Positions 43,157 to 52,217 are shown, numbered from the stretch's first letter. The stretch: DNA of 63,930 nucleotides from Bacillota bacterium (GCA_023395555.1 JAEWYQ010000002.1:1-63930), one strand, 5' to 3'. The notes: generated by a model not told the origin, from the sequence alone. Translations and numbers: made by a program.

Positions 43157-44451
43157 TTTGGAATGAGACAAAGGAATGTATGAGCCGTGATGAAATTCAT
43201 AATCTGCAGAGCGTACGGCTGAGGAAAATGGTAGACCGGGTATACCACAGTGTAGAGTTCTACCGCAGGAAAATGCAGCAGATGGGTCTGGAGCCGGGAG
43301 ATATCCAAAGCATCGATGACCTGGATAAGCTTCCCTTTACGACGAAAGAGGATCTTCGGGATAATTATCCCTTTGGATTATTTGCCGTACCCCAGTCAGA
43401 GGTAGTACGAATCCATGCTTCCTCCGGCACCACCGGCAAGGCCACCGTTGTAGGCTATACCAGAAAGGATATTGACCTGTGGCAGGAATGCGTGGCAAGA
43501 GTGCTTGCCATGGCAGGCGTGGGGCCCCAGGACAAAATCCAGGTGGCCTATGGATACGGCTTGTTTACCGGCGGTCTGGGCCTTCATTACGGTGCGGAGA
43601 ATCTGGGGGCTACGGTTATCCCCATGTCCTCCGGCAATACCCAGAAGCTGATTACCATGATGGAGGATTTCGGAGCAACGGCCATTGCCTGCACGCCTTC
43701 CTATCTGCTCCATATTGCGGAGACTCTGGAGGAGGCGGGCCGGATCGGCAATATCCAGCTGAAGGCGGCTATCTGCGGTGCGGAGCCCTGGACCGAGAAC
43801 ATGAGGAAGGAAATCGAGACAAGGCTGAATCTGAAGGCCTATGATATCTATGGGCTGAGTGAAATCCTGGGGCCCGGTGTGGCTGCCGATTGTGAATACC
43901 ATAACGGACTTCATGTTTATGAGGATCATTTTGTACCGGAGATTATCAATCCGGAGACCCTGGAGCCCTGTAAGGAGGGTGAAGTGGGAGAGCTGGTATT
44001 TACCACCATTACCAAGGAGGCCCTGCCCCTGTTCCGGTATCGGACGAAGGACCTGACCAGCATTACCTATGAGAAATGCCGATGCGGAAGAACCATGGCC
44101 CGGATTGACCGGTTTAAGGGACGCTCTGACGATATGCTGATTATCCGGGGAGTGAATGTATTCCCGTCCCAGGTTGAGACGGCACTGCTGGAAATAGCGG
44201 AGACCAGCCCCCACTATCTTCTCATCGTGGACCGCGTCAACAACCTGGATACTCTGGAGGTGCAGGTGGAGGTAGAGGAGCGGTTCTTCTCCGATGAGAT
44301 CAAGCAGTTGGAGGGACTGACCCGAAAGATTACCCAGGTGCTCCAATCCGCCCTGGGCCTGGCTGTAAAGGTGAAGCTGGTGGAGCCTAAGACCATACAG
44401 AGATCGGAAGGAAAGGCCAAGAGAGTCATAGACAAGCGGAAACTCATCTAA
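43153..44451 (+). CDS. paaK: Phenylacetate-CoA ligase family protein, copy 2
   Basis: The 432-residue protein is a paralogue of the gene at 38842 with the same motifs ([40 protein letters not shown]). The N-termini ([19 protein letters not shown] versus MIWAKEETLSREKMEKLQL) are related, and the sequences differ throughout, so the duplication is old. It probably handles a different aryl acid. It overlaps the upstream ACT gene by four bases and is followed 17 bases later by another ACT gene. Confidence 0.92.
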   Translation: MIWNETKECMSRDEIHNLQSVRLRKMVDRVYHSVEFYRRKMQQMGLEPGDIQSIDDLDKLPFTTKEDLRDNYPFGLFAVPQSEVVRIHASSGTTGKATVVGYTRKDIDLWQECVARVLAMAGVGPQDKIQVAYGYGLFTGGLGLHYGAENLGATVIPMSSGNTQKLITMMEDFGATAIACTPSYLLHIAETLEEAGRIGNIQLKAAICGAEPWTENMRKEIETRLNLKAYDIYGLSEILGPGVAADCEYHNGLHVYEDHFVPEIINPETLEPCKEGEVGELVFTTITKEALPLFRYRTKDLTSITYEKCRCGRTMARIDRFKGRSDDMLIIRGVNVFPSQVETALLEIAETSPHYLLIVDRVNNLDTLEVQVEVEERFFSDEIKQLEGLTRKITQVLQSALGLAVKVKLVEPKTIQRSEGKAKRVIDKRKLI

Positions 44452-44468
44452 ATGGAAGGAGGAGGACT

Positions 44469-44915
44469 ATGGTTATAAAGCAATTATCGGTGTTTATCGA
44501 GAATACCAAGGGCAGCCTGGAGCGGGTAACGGAAGCCCTGACGGAGCACAGTATCAATATTGTGTCCTTCAGTCTGGCGGATACTTCGGAATTCGGACTT
44601 CTCAGGATGATCGTATCCGACCCGGAGGAAGGCAGGAGAATATTGAAAGAGGAAAATTTCTCCGCCATGCTGACGGATGTCATTGCAGTAAAGATTGAAC
44701 AGAAGCCGGGAACCCTTCACAAGGTGCTGAAATGCCTGGCGGATGCAGGCATCAGTGTAGAATATATGTATACGCTGGCGACTGCCGGAAGAGACACTTC
44801 CATCATCATGAAGCTGTCTGACCTGGCGGATGGTTTAAAGCACCTGGTTTCCAATGGTTACGGTCTGTGTACCGCTTCGGAAGCATACGAACTAAATCAC
44901 TCTGTCGACAAATAA
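44469..44915 (+). CDS. Tandem ACT-domain protein, copy 2
   Basis: The 148-residue protein has two ACT domains (MVIKQLSVFIENTKGSLERV... and VAVKIEQKPGTLHKVLKCLA...), parallel to the protein at 42731. Together they give a repeated ACT-ligase arrangement. Ribosome site GGAAGGAGGAGG. It is the last gene of the aromatic cluster. Confidence 0.88.
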   Translation: MVIKQLSVFIENTKGSLERVTEALTEHSINIVSFSLADTSEFGLLRMIVSDPEEGRRILKEENFSAMLTDVIAVKIEQKPGTLHKVLKCLADAGISVEYMYTLATAGRDTSIIMKLSDLADGLKHLVSNGYGLCTASEAYELNHSVDK

Positions 44916-44918
44916 CAT

Positions 44919-44947
44919 TTGACATGGTATGGAAAGAGTGATATCAT
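44919..44947 (+). promoter_or_regulatory. Sigma-A promoter for cspA
   Basis: TTGACA (44919-44924), 17-bp spacer, TATCAT (44942-44947). The leader to the ATG at 45010 is about 55 bases. Confidence 0.75.
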
Positions 44948-45009
44948 AAACTTGTTGTCAGAATACTGGCAATTAATAAATATTATTTTTCATTTTTGGA
45001 GGAATTAGC

Positions 45010-45210
45010 ATGAACAAAGGTACAGTTAAGTGGTTCAACAATCAGAAGGGATTTGGATTTATCTCCGATGAGCAGGGCAATGATGTATTTGTACACTACA
45101 GCGGTCTTAACATGGATGGCTTCAAGTCTTTAGAGGAAGGCCAGGAGGTTGAGTTTGAGGTAGTTCAAGGAGCAAAGGGCCCTCAGGCAACAAATGTAAC
45201 AAGATTATAA
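45010..45210 (+). CDS. Cold-shock protein (CspA family)
   Basis: The 66-residue OB-fold RNA chaperone has RNP1 KGFGFIS (residues 14-20) and RNP2 VFVHY (about 27-31). Length and motifs are standard. TTGGAGGAATT sets the start; it has its own promoter and is followed by a bidirectional hairpin. Confidence 0.95.
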   Translation: MNKGTVKWFNNQKGFGFISDEQGNDVFVHYSGLNMDGFKSLEEGQEVEFEVVQGAKGPQATNVTRL

Positions 45211-45315
45211 TCAATGTTGGGTTTACAGTGTACCTTTTTCTAGTATATAAATTTAGTCTTGATTAAGAAATAAGTTTATAAAGAAATGGCTATATTGTTT
45301 GGGACAGTTGATTAA

Positions 45316-45362
45316 GGAGCTGTTGCAGCGATGGATGGATCATCTATCGCCGTAACAGCTCC
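45316..45362. terminator. Long hairpin between convergent cspA and ECF genes
   Basis: GGAGCTGTT (45316-45324) pairs with AACAGCTCC (45354-45362), with further partial pairing inside (CGAT/ATCG and GATG/CATC). It lies between convergent genes and can end transcription from both sides. Confidence 0.7.
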
Positions 45363-45389
45363 ATTTTCATACCGGTCCTGTGCCTGATC

Positions 45390-45884
45390 TCAGCACATTA
45401 TCTTTCGGTGGATTCCATCCAGTACATGGTAAAGAGGATGGAAGAGCAGCAGGGTAATAATAAAATTACTGATGCAGTGTGCGATATCGAAAGGAATACC
45501 GGCAATCCAGTAGCTGACGGCAGAAGGAAGCCCGCTGAGGAACAGGTTGGGGATGGCGCATAATGCGCCAAAGGCCAGTCCGTAGAAACCGGACAGGATG
45601 GCCCACAGCAATACGGAGCGCTGCCTGCGGAATAACATAACTGCAAAAAACAGGAGAGTCCAGATATACAGATAGTTAATCCACCAAAGGCTTATACCGT
45701 AGATCATACCTTCCACTATTACAAAAACATAAATGATGTAAAGGGTTTTCCTGCCAAAGACCAGAGTGTACAAAATAATCAGCAGCGAAACCAGTTCTAT
45801 ATTGGGAAGGAAGCTAAGAGCTACCTGAACGGTAATTAATATGGCACTCATTATCCCGATCAATGCAATATCCTTAATTCTCAT
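45390..45884 (-). CDS. ECF transporter S component
   Basis: The 164-residue membrane protein has about five to six hydrophobic segments and the S-component start MRIKDIALIGIMSAILITVQ with the A-x-x-x-A-type helix that docks on EcfT. It binds a vitamin or cofactor and uses a shared EcfAAT module encoded elsewhere. It follows the DUF4430 gene by 63 bases. Substrate not determined by sequence; see the DUF4430 partner. Confidence 0.85.
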   Translation of the reverse strand: MRIKDIALIGIMSAILITVQVALSFLPNIELVSLLIILYTLVFGRKTLYIIYVFVIVEGMIYGISLWWINYLYIWTLLFFAVMLFRRQRSVLLWAILSGFYGLAFGALCAIPNLFLSGLPSAVSYWIAGIPFDIAHCISNFIITLLLFHPLYHVLDGIHRKIMC

Positions 45885-45947
45885 AGCCGCCTCCCTGTCC
45901 GTATTCTTTTGTGACGGATAAAGCCTCTGCGATTGGCAGGCAGTGCA

Positions 45948-46352
45948 TTAATAACCCACCGTCAGGGTAATCTCGTATTTATCACCGTCAGCAATTGCAA
46001 TGGAATCCACTCCATATTCCACTGAAGCACCGTCCTTAGTAATACACCACCATTCCTGCTTGGCAGAATCGATGCTTCGTCCGTTGACCTCCGTAATAAA
46101 TAAACCATATTCCGAATCGGAGCCCTGAATTAGATCCTTTTCTTCCAAGGCCTGACGCAGATATTCGGCATCCGTATGAAGGGTGAATTTCTGTGTCTCT
46201 TCTTCGGGAATTATAACTTCAATGGCGATTTCCTTGGCGCCCTTTTGAGGCTCTGGTTTAAACCGGTTATAAATCAGCACCATAGCCAGAATGACCAGCA
46301 CCATGGCCAGACAGGAAATAATAACTCGTTTGATCGTATTGCTCTGCTTCAT
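45948..46352 (-). CDS. DUF4430 (transcobalamin-like) membrane-anchored protein
   Basis: The 134-residue protein has one N-terminal membrane anchor (VIISCLAMVLVILAMVLIYN, about 10-29) and a small extracytoplasmic DUF4430 domain (EEETQKFTLHTDAEYLRQAL then GWWCI-like QEWWCITKDGASVEYGVDS). AGAAGGAGAA sets the ATG at 46352, nine codons inside a longer frame. DUF4430 resembles the beta domain of transcobalamin and intrinsic factor; encoded with an ECF S component, it may deliver a vitamin, perhaps a corrinoid. That substrate is an inference. Confidence 0.8.
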   Translation of the reverse strand: MKQSNTIKRVIISCLAMVLVILAMVLIYNRFKPEPQKGAKEIAIEVIIPEEETQKFTLHTDAEYLRQALEEKDLIQGSDSEYGLFITEVNGRSIDSAKQEWWCITKDGASVEYGVDSIAIADGDKYEITLTVGY

Positions 46353-46466
46353 TTTGTTTTCTCCTTCTGTGAAACGCATATACCGTATTTCGATTTATTA
46401 ACGCCCCCAAGTATAACATTAGGGCTGGGAGCTGTCAATTGAGTAAAATACATACAAAGAAAATAT

Positions 46467-46494
46467 TTGATATTTTACATGATTATGTTATAAT
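46467..46494 (+). promoter_or_regulatory. Sigma-A promoter for galM
   Basis: TTGATA (46467-46472), 16-bp spacer, TATAAT (46489-46494), about 60 bases before the ATG at 46560. Confidence 0.65.
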
Positions 46495-46559
46495 GAAATG
46501 TAATTGTCATAGCAGAGTGCATAAACTCATGAAATAAAAAATAAGGAGTAGAAAGAAAC

Positions 46560-47618
46560 ATGGAGATTACACAGAAATCATTTGGAAAAACAGCAAAAGG
46601 GGAAGAGGTAACTCTGTATACCCTGTCCAATCGCAATGGAATGAAGGTTTCCCTCACTAATTTTGGAGCCAATATTGTAAGTATTATTGTTCCGGATTCA
46701 AAAGGGAACTTTGCTGATGTAAATTTGGGATTTGATAACCTGGCGGGCTATGAGGAGAATGGGCCGGGCTTCGGTTCCTTTATCGGCAGACATGCCAACC
46801 GGATCGGTGATGCCAGATTTGAATTGAACGGCAAGGTATATGAATTGGACAAGAATGACGGTAAGAATAATCTTCATGGAGGCTTTCGCGGCTATAATAA
46901 ATTTGTGTATGAGGCAGAGGTGTATGAGGATGAGGATATCGTAAGCGTTGAGTTCTCAAGACTGAGCCCCCACATGGAGCAGGGATTTCCCGGCAACCTG
47001 GATGTGGCGGTAACCTACAGCCTGACCGAAGGCAATGAACTGGTAATTGAATATCTTGCGGTATCCGATCGGGACACCATTGTCAATCTCACCAATCATG
47101 CTTACTTTAACCTGGCCGGACATAATTCCGGATCGGTTTTAGATCATAAGGTATGGATTAAGGCAAACCAGTTTACACCCACCACGGCAGATTTAATTCC
47201 TACAGGGGAATTGCGGGATGTTGCCGGGACACCCATGGACTTCAGAACTATGAAGACCATCGGCCGGGACATTGATGCGGATTATGAGCCCCTTGTTCTT
47301 GCCGGAGGATATGATCACAATTATGTACTGGACATTAACGGCGGCCAGGTGGAGAAGGCAGCGGAGCTGGTGGATGAAAAGAGCGGCAGAAGGATGGAGG
47401 TATTTACCGACCTTCCCGGCATCCAGTTCTATACCGCCAATATGTTAACTCCGGTGAATAACAGCAAGAACGGAGCAGATTACCAAAAGAGATACGGTGT
47501 CTGCTTTGAGACACAGTATTTCCCCAATTCCTGCAATATCAGCGGATTTCCTTCCTGCATGCTGAAAGCGGGAAAGGAGTTTGATACGGTTACGATTTAT
47601 AAATTCTCAACTTTGTAA
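46560..47618 (+). CDS. galM: Aldose 1-epimerase (galactose mutarotase)
   Basis: The 352-residue cytoplasmic enzyme interconverts alpha and beta anomers of galactose or glucose. Signatures are TNFGANIVSIIVPD (about 32-45), GRHANRIGDARF (about 78-89), LTNHAYFNLAGH (about 179-190) with a catalytic histidine, and a C-terminal CFETQYFPNSCN with the catalytic glutamate. AAGGAGTAGAAAG lies upstream. A single-gene unit between its promoter and terminator. Confidence 0.95.
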   Translation: MEITQKSFGKTAKGEEVTLYTLSNRNGMKVSLTNFGANIVSIIVPDSKGNFADVNLGFDNLAGYEENGPGFGSFIGRHANRIGDARFELNGKVYELDKNDGKNNLHGGFRGYNKFVYEAEVYEDEDIVSVEFSRLSPHMEQGFPGNLDVAVTYSLTEGNELVIEYLAVSDRDTIVNLTNHAYFNLAGHNSGSVLDHKVWIKANQFTPTTADLIPTGELRDVAGTPMDFRTMKTIGRDIDADYEPLVLAGGYDHNYVLDINGGQVEKAAELVDEKSGRRMEVFTDLPGIQFYTANMLTPVNNSKNGADYQKRYGVCFETQYFPNSCNISGFPSCMLKAGKEFDTVTIYKFSTL

Positions 47619-47658
47619 TTAGTCCGGCTTATTCCATATAAGCCGTGAACATACAGAA

Positions 47659-47695
47659 GGGGCTCCGCACTATAATTGATCAGTGCGGCGGCCCC
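47659..47695 (+). terminator. Terminator after galM
   Basis: GGGGCTCCGCACT (47659-47671) pairs with AGTGCGGCGGCCCC (47682-47695) with a small internal mismatch, followed by a T-rich tract. A smaller hairpin GGCTTAT/ATAAGCC precedes it at about 47626-47643. Confidence 0.8.
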
Positions 47696-47730
47696 TGTTG
47701 TTTGTTTTCTCATTCGGATATGGTAACTAA

Positions 47731-48360
47731 TTATTTTGTTCCGTAGATTCTGTCCCCGGCATCTCCGAGACCGGGAAGAATATATCCCTTTTCATTTAAT
47801 CTCTCATCCAGATTGCCGATATAGATCTCAACCTCCGGGTGAGCCTTGGTAAGCCGCTCCACGCCTTCCGGGGCTGCAATGAGACAGAGAAAATGAATTT
47901 TGGTAATTCCTCTTTTCTTCAGAATGTCGATTGCCGCCACAGCGGAGCCTCCCGTAGCCAGCATGGGATCTACTACGAAGATCTCACGTTCCTGGGCGTC
48001 GGAGGGAAGTTTGCAAAAATATTCCACCGGCTCCAGGGTCTCTTCATTGCGGTATAAGCCAACATGTCCCACCTTTGCACTGGGGATCAGATTGAGAATA
48101 CCGTCCGCCATATGAAGGCCTGCTCTCAGAATGGGGACGATACACAGCTTTTTACCGGCGATTTCCTTTGCGGTGGTGGTGACAAGCGGGGTTTCAATTT
48201 CTATGTCAGTAAGCGGAAGCTTGCGGGTCGCTTCGTAGCAGATCAGCATGGCAACCTCGGATACGAGATCACGAAACTCCTTGGTGGATGTGGTTTTACG
48301 TCTCATAATTCCCAACTTATGATGGATTAAAGGGTGGTCCATAATCATTACATTTGACAT
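47731..48360 (-). CDS. upp: Uracil phosphoribosyltransferase
   Basis: The 209-residue enzyme salvages uracil to UMP with PRPP. It has the PRPP loop [16 protein letters not shown] (about 126-141) and the uracil-binding C-terminus [17 protein letters not shown]. Standard length. The ribosome site AGGAGGAAG is upstream. Convergent with galM; a TATAAT element on the minus strand (complement at about 48449-48454) may be its -10. Confidence 0.96.
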   Translation of the reverse strand: MSNVMIMDHPLIHHKLGIMRRKTTSTKEFRDLVSEVAMLICYEATRKLPLTDIEIETPLVTTTAKEIAGKKLCIVPILRAGLHMADGILNLIPSAKVGHVGLYRNEETLEPVEYFCKLPSDAQEREIFVVDPMLATGGSAVAAIDILKKRGITKIHFLCLIAAPEGVERLTKAHPEVEIYIGNLDERLNEKGYILPGLGDAGDRIYGTK

Positions 48361-48543
48361 TTTTCTTCCTCCTGGGTTAGTTTTCTAATGAACAGGATTC
48401 TCAGAAAGCAATACTCTTTGATCTCCTGATGAACCTTTACTACCGAACATTATAACAAATTATTCGGCTACATTAAAGAAAAAAATATATTTTGTTAGAA
48501 AAAGGCCGAAGCATGGGAGTGAAAGAGAGGAGATGAACAAAGT

Positions 48544-48717
48544 ATGGAGAATTCCATATATTGTATTATGAAGGCAAACCATGTTTATGATCCTGTTGCC
48601 CCCTTCGTTCATACTTCCTCCGGAGCCCCTGGCAGGCACAAAAAAAGATGGAAACAGGTTCCATCGCGGTGTAGGCTTAAGGATAACGGCCCGATAAAAA
48701 GAGGAGAAGCCCGGTAG
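48544..48717 (+). CDS. Possible 57-residue small protein
   Basis: ATG 48544 opens a 57-codon frame (MENSIYCIMKANHVYDPVAP...) with GAGGAG about 12 bases upstream. The frame is basic at the C-terminus and its stop lies inside the following hairpin. No homologue recognised. The spacing and lack of a clear promoter keep confidence low; the region could instead be a non-coding RNA. Confidence 0.25.
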   Translation: MENSIYCIMKANHVYDPVAPFVHTSSGAPGRHKKRWKQVPSRCRLKDNGPIKRGEAR

Positions 48718-48746
48718 AGGGGGGAGGGTAGCTGCCGGGCTTATTT
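48707..48746 (+). terminator. Terminator-like hairpin with no known upstream gene
   Basis: AAGCCCGG (48707-48714) pairs with CCGGGCTT (48735-48742), followed by ATTTTA. On the plus strand there is no annotated gene before it, implying a short transcript in 48480-48746. Confidence 0.6.
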
Positions 48747-48817
48747 TATGAAAAAAATTATCTTGTAAGCAATATTAAATTGGTATTTCTTATTTTTGTT
48801 TCGCTGTTTCCTATCAG

Positions 48818-48846
48818 TTGCTTTCTTAACTTGTTTTTATTATAAT
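48818..48846 (+). promoter_or_regulatory. Sigma-A promoter far upstream of the gene at 49098
   Basis: TTGCTT (48818-48823), 17-bp spacer, TATAAT (48841-48846). The resulting leader would be about 245 bases, unusually long for a small membrane protein. Confidence 0.55.
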
Positions 48847-49097
48847 GGACATATATGTTTTTAATATGGATATATTATGAACATTTTGTTAATAATTCGA
48901 CCTGAATTGCGAAGGAATAAGAAGAATAGATACATTAGGTAATAGTGTCATTATTTGCAGAGTTTTATTTTGTGTCCACAGAGAATAATAGTAGTATCAC
49001 AGGATCAAAAAATTATGTTTTTGTGGCCGTGGAATGTAGAATATACTGGACAATAAAATAGGAATGTGATATAAAGTTCAGAAGGAAGACTGCCAAC

Positions 49098-49589
49098 ATG
49101 GGAAAGAGAGTAGGTGATTATATGTCAAGTGTATTTAAAAAACTCATCAGCAGAGAGCTGGGGGAAGCAAATTATCTCCGCTATTCTGCTTTCGTAAAAA
49201 AGAACCTGGAAACGAAGATAAGCGACAGTCAGATCCTTTATAATGACATTTATGATAAGCTGAAGTATAGAGATTTCAAGGTAATCACTAAAATGCACAG
49301 CCGTTTGAATGATACGATGATCATTGCCTTTAAGATCAGTAAGAATTTCTTTCTGGCATTTTTATTCTACCTGGCCTCCTGTATTTTCATCATTGCCAGA
49401 ATTCCTCAGCCGATCCTGTCAATCCCTGCGCTGATTCTGATTAATGCTTGCTTTATATATAAGTCATACGAGTTTATTTCCAATAAGTTCTGTTATATTG
49501 ATGCCCAGATCATATTAGTATATAAGGCGGTGCTGGACCGTATCATTTTGAATGAACGCAAGAGCGCCCAGGAGAATGACAGGGGATAA
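49098..49589 (+). CDS. Hypothetical membrane protein
   Basis: The 163-residue protein has a charged N-terminal half with helices and two membrane segments (NFFLAFLFYLASCIFIIARI about 83-102, and SIPALILINACFIYKSYEFI about 109-128). GAAGGAAG favours ATG 49098; ATG 49122 is possible. No family recognised. It precedes the serine dehydratase genes by 46 bases, but a functional link is not evident. Confidence 0.65.
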   Translation: MGKRVGDYMSSVFKKLISRELGEANYLRYSAFVKKNLETKISDSQILYNDIYDKLKYRDFKVITKMHSRLNDTMIIAFKISKNFFLAFLFYLASCIFIIARIPQPILSIPALILINACFIYKSYEFISNKFCYIDAQIILVYKAVLDRIILNERKSAQENDRG

Positions 49590-49635
49590 TTCAATGTACT
49601 TACGCTCCATGGAAGATCAAGGGGGAAATTAGAAA

Positions 49636-50310
49636 ATGAACGTATTTGACATTATGGGACCCATTATGGTTGGGCCCTCCAGCTCCCATACGGCGGGAGC
49701 GGTGAGAATCGGATTTACGGCAAGACAGCTTCTGAAGGAGGAAATCAGAAACGCGAAGCTCTATCTTCATGGCTCCTTTCTGGCGACGGGAAAGGGGCAT
49801 GGTACGGATAAGGCGTTGATTGCGGGACTTCTTGGGATGAAGCCGGATGATGAGCGCATTCCCGAGAGCTTTCACTATGCAAAAGAGAAGGGGCTGGTAT
49901 TCCAATTTGCCGGAACCCAGCTGCGCAATGCCCATCCCAACTCCGTGCTGATGAAGCTGGAAGGGGTGAAGGGGAATAAGCTGGAGCTCATCGCCTCTTC
50001 CGTCGGCGGAGGGGCTATTCTGATTAATCAGATTGATGGAGTGGAGGCGGATATCAGCGCCGGCTGTCCCACCCTGATCGTCCATAATGAGGACAAGCCG
50101 GGACATGTGTCCCAGGTGACCTCGGTTTTGAGCCGGAAGGCAGTGAACATAGGAACGATGCGGATACACAGGGATAAGCGGGGCGGCAATGCCGTTATGA
50201 TCATTGAATGTGACCAGGAGGTTCCGGCGGATGTGCTTACTCTGCTCCGGGAGGCAGAGGGTGTGAAGAAGGTAACTTACCTGAGTATGGAGGAAGAGCA
50301 TGAGTTTTAG
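49636..50310 (+). CDS. sdaAB: L-serine ammonia-lyase, beta subunit
   Basis: The 224-residue subunit of the iron-sulfur L-serine dehydratase (serine to pyruvate plus ammonia) has the N-terminal MNVFDIMGPIMVGPSSSHTA (1-20) with the SSSHT substrate-binding motif and a C-terminal ACT domain (LIVHNEDKPGHVSQVTSVLS, about 151-170). It overlaps the alpha-subunit gene by 11 bases. The two-gene form is typical of Firmicutes. Confidence 0.96.
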   Translation: MNVFDIMGPIMVGPSSSHTAGAVRIGFTARQLLKEEIRNAKLYLHGSFLATGKGHGTDKALIAGLLGMKPDDERIPESFHYAKEKGLVFQFAGTQLRNAHPNSVLMKLEGVKGNKLELIASSVGGGAILINQIDGVEADISAGCPTLIVHNEDKPGHVSQVTSVLSRKAVNIGTMRIHRDKRGGNAVMIIECDQEVPADVLTLLREAEGVKKVTYLSMEEEHEF

Positions 50311-51169
50311 ATCCTTGGATGAGATTATTAATAAATGCCGTGAGACCGGGGGACCTTTCTGGCAAATGATTCTGGAGGATGACCTGGAGGAGCGCATGGT
50401 AACGGCAGAGGACTCTCTGGAGCGTATGGACCGGCTCTATCAGGCGATGCAGGATGCGGACAGGATATATGACAAGAGGCTTAAGTCTGCCAGCGGGCTG
50501 GTGGGCGGTGACGGCGACAGGATGAACCGGGCATTGTCGGAAAACAAGGTATTAAGCGGCCCATTTATGGGTGAAGTAATTGCGAAAGCGTTGAAAATGG
50601 GGGAATCCAATGCCTGTATGAAGAAGATTGTAGCGGCTCCCACCGCCGGCTCCTGCGGTGTGATTCCGGCGGTCCTGTTAAGCTATGAGGAGCAGTACGG
50701 CGCATCCCGGCAGAGGATGATAGAAGCCCTGTATGTTGCATCGGGAGTCGGGCAGGTAATTGCTGCAAGAGCATTTCTGGCAGGGGCGGCAGGAGGATGT
50801 CAGGCGGAAATCGGCTCGGCCAGTGCCATGGCGGCAGGAGCGCTGGCTTATCTTAACGGCGGGGATGCGCAGTGTATTGCCCATGCCGCGGCGATGTCAT
50901 TAAAAAATCTCCTGGGACTGGTCTGCGATACGGTGGGAGGTCTGGTAGAGGTTCCCTGCGTGAAGCGGAATGTGGTGGGTGCTGTGAATGCCATTGCCAG
51001 CGCGGATATGGCAGTTGCGGGAATACGCAGCCAGATACCACCGGATGAAGTGATTGATGCTATGCGGGAGGTTGGCGAAGCCCTTCCGAAAACGCTCCGG
51101 GAGACAGGGGAGGGCGGCCTTGCCGCCACACCCACGGGCCGTGAGGTCATGGAACGGATTATGAATTGA
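50300..51169 (+). CDS. sdaAA: L-serine ammonia-lyase, alpha subunit
   Basis: The 289-residue catalytic subunit binds a 4Fe-4S cluster. Conserved blocks are VAAPTAGSCGVIPAVLL (about 112-128), AAGGCQAEIGSASAMAAGA (about 160-178), and GLVCDTVGGLVEVPCVKRN (about 212-230), which together supply the cluster cysteines. GGAGGAAGAGC in the upstream gene serves as ribosome site for the overlapping ATG at 50300. Confidence 0.96.
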   Translation: MSFRSLDEIINKCRETGGPFWQMILEDDLEERMVTAEDSLERMDRLYQAMQDADRIYDKRLKSASGLVGGDGDRMNRALSENKVLSGPFMGEVIAKALKMGESNACMKKIVAAPTAGSCGVIPAVLLSYEEQYGASRQRMIEALYVASGVGQVIAARAFLAGAAGGCQAEIGSASAMAAGALAYLNGGDAQCIAHAAAMSLKNLLGLVCDTVGGLVEVPCVKRNVVGAVNAIASADMAVAGIRSQIPPDEVIDAMREVGEALPKTLRETGEGGLAATPTGREVMERIMN

Positions 51170-51518
51170 GCCGCATCAGCAGAAATAGGCGGGAATAGAG
51201 GAAAAGAGAGAAGACACAGCATCGGACTGCTGCTCTTCCATGTTGCAGGTACGGGAATCGCCGGATCAGACAGGAAGATGCAGCAGTATTTTGATGGCGT
51301 TTTTTGATTGGAGGAAATTGGAGGACGCCGATTTCTAAAAAAGTTGAAACCCATTGGAAGCAAACTGCGTCTAATCCATGTATCGAAGAGAGAGCACAGA
51401 TAATATTCATCGATTGCGGAGAGACGAACGGAGAAGGGGTTTACACCTCCGCTATTGTGAATGCCGGTTCTCATTGCGATGGTAAATTACTTATTAAAAC
51501 AACTGGAGGAAATTAACG
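51170..51518. other. 349-base spacer before the lipoprotein gene
   Basis: A run of six or more T residues near 51299-51306 may end the serine dehydratase transcript, though no strong stem is clear. A short open frame at 51304-51516 lacks protein-like features. The repeat of GGAGGAAATT at about 51311 and 51504 is notable; the second is the ribosome site for the next gene. No clear promoter was identified. Confidence 0.35.
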
Positions 51519-52202
51519 ATGAGATTAAAAAAAATAATGATAGCTTTATCCTTTGCCGCAATTACACTTGCATTTACCGGATGTCAGAAGCCGGTTTCGG
51601 ATGATAACCTTCCGAAGGAGAACGAAAATGTTGTTACCGGAACAGACGATGTTCAGGATGGGAAAGACGACGGCCAGGATGAGAAAGACAAGGCGCCGGA
51701 GGAAGGAAACGGCACAGGGGAAGAAAGCCAGGGAACCGGCGACAAAGGCAATGATGGTCAGGAAATACTGAAAGGTGACCTGACCAAGATCGTAGAGAAA
51801 ATATATGAGAAAAAAAATACAGGCCTTAATCTGCAGGATACATCGGTTGACTTGACAGATAAGGACTCCGTGAAGTATTATACCGGACTGGAAGATGCAT
51901 CCAAGGTGAAGGAAGCGGTAGTATCCGAGGCAATGATCAGCTCTATGGCATATTCTATGGTGCTTATTCGGGTGAATGATCCTGCCGATGCGGAGGAGGT
52001 TGCCAATGCCGTGCTGAAGGGAATTGACACCAGGAAGTGGATCTGTGTGGAAGCGGACGACATTCAGATTGTGACCAATGATGATCTGGTGCTGCTTGCG
52101 ATGGTTGCTTCCAGCCTGAATGAGACGGTAACCTCTCAGCAGCTTGTGGATGCTTTTGGTGAAATATGCGGGACAAAATTTGAGAAAGCTTTAACAAAAT
52201 AG
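51519..52202 (+). CDS. DUF4358 lipoprotein
   Basis: The 227-residue protein has a lipoprotein signal (MRLKKIMIALSFAAITLAFTG then Cys22), a 60-residue acidic Gly/Asp/Glu linker (about 30-85) and a C-terminal DUF4358 domain (SSMAYSMVLIRVNDPADAEE about 146-165). DUF4358 proteins are usually encoded with MBOAT and DHHW proteins in Clostridia and are assumed to belong to the same extracellular O-acetylation system. CTGGAGGAAATT precedes the ATG. Confidence 0.85.
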   Translation: MRLKKIMIALSFAAITLAFTGCQKPVSDDNLPKENENVVTGTDDVQDGKDDGQDEKDKAPEEGNGTGEESQGTGDKGNDGQEILKGDLTKIVEKIYEKKNTGLNLQDTSVDLTDKDSVKYYTGLEDASKVKEAVVSEAMISSMAYSMVLIRVNDPADAEEVANAVLKGIDTRKWICVEADDIQIVTNDDLVLLAMVASSLNETVTSQQLVDAFGEICGTKFEKALTK

Positions 52203-52217
52203 AAGGTTTGGTAACTT

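Larger units (their letters stand above)
48361..49097. other. 737-base spacer with isolated regulatory signals
   Basis: Between upp (minus) and the membrane protein at 49098. It holds the upp promoter region, a small ORF with a terminator-like hairpin (48544-48742), and a sigma-A promoter at 48818-48846. No protein match is recognised. The combination suggests a small RNA or small-protein gene. Confidence 0.5.

Noticed and set aside
46380..46559. Cobalamin riboswitch upstream of the DUF4430 gene
   Set aside because: The spacer is only about 180 bases and is shared with the galM promoter; no B12-box-like sequence was seen.
51304..51516. 70-codon ORF in front of the lipoprotein gene
   Set aside because: No protein-like pattern and it ends in the ribosome site of the next gene.
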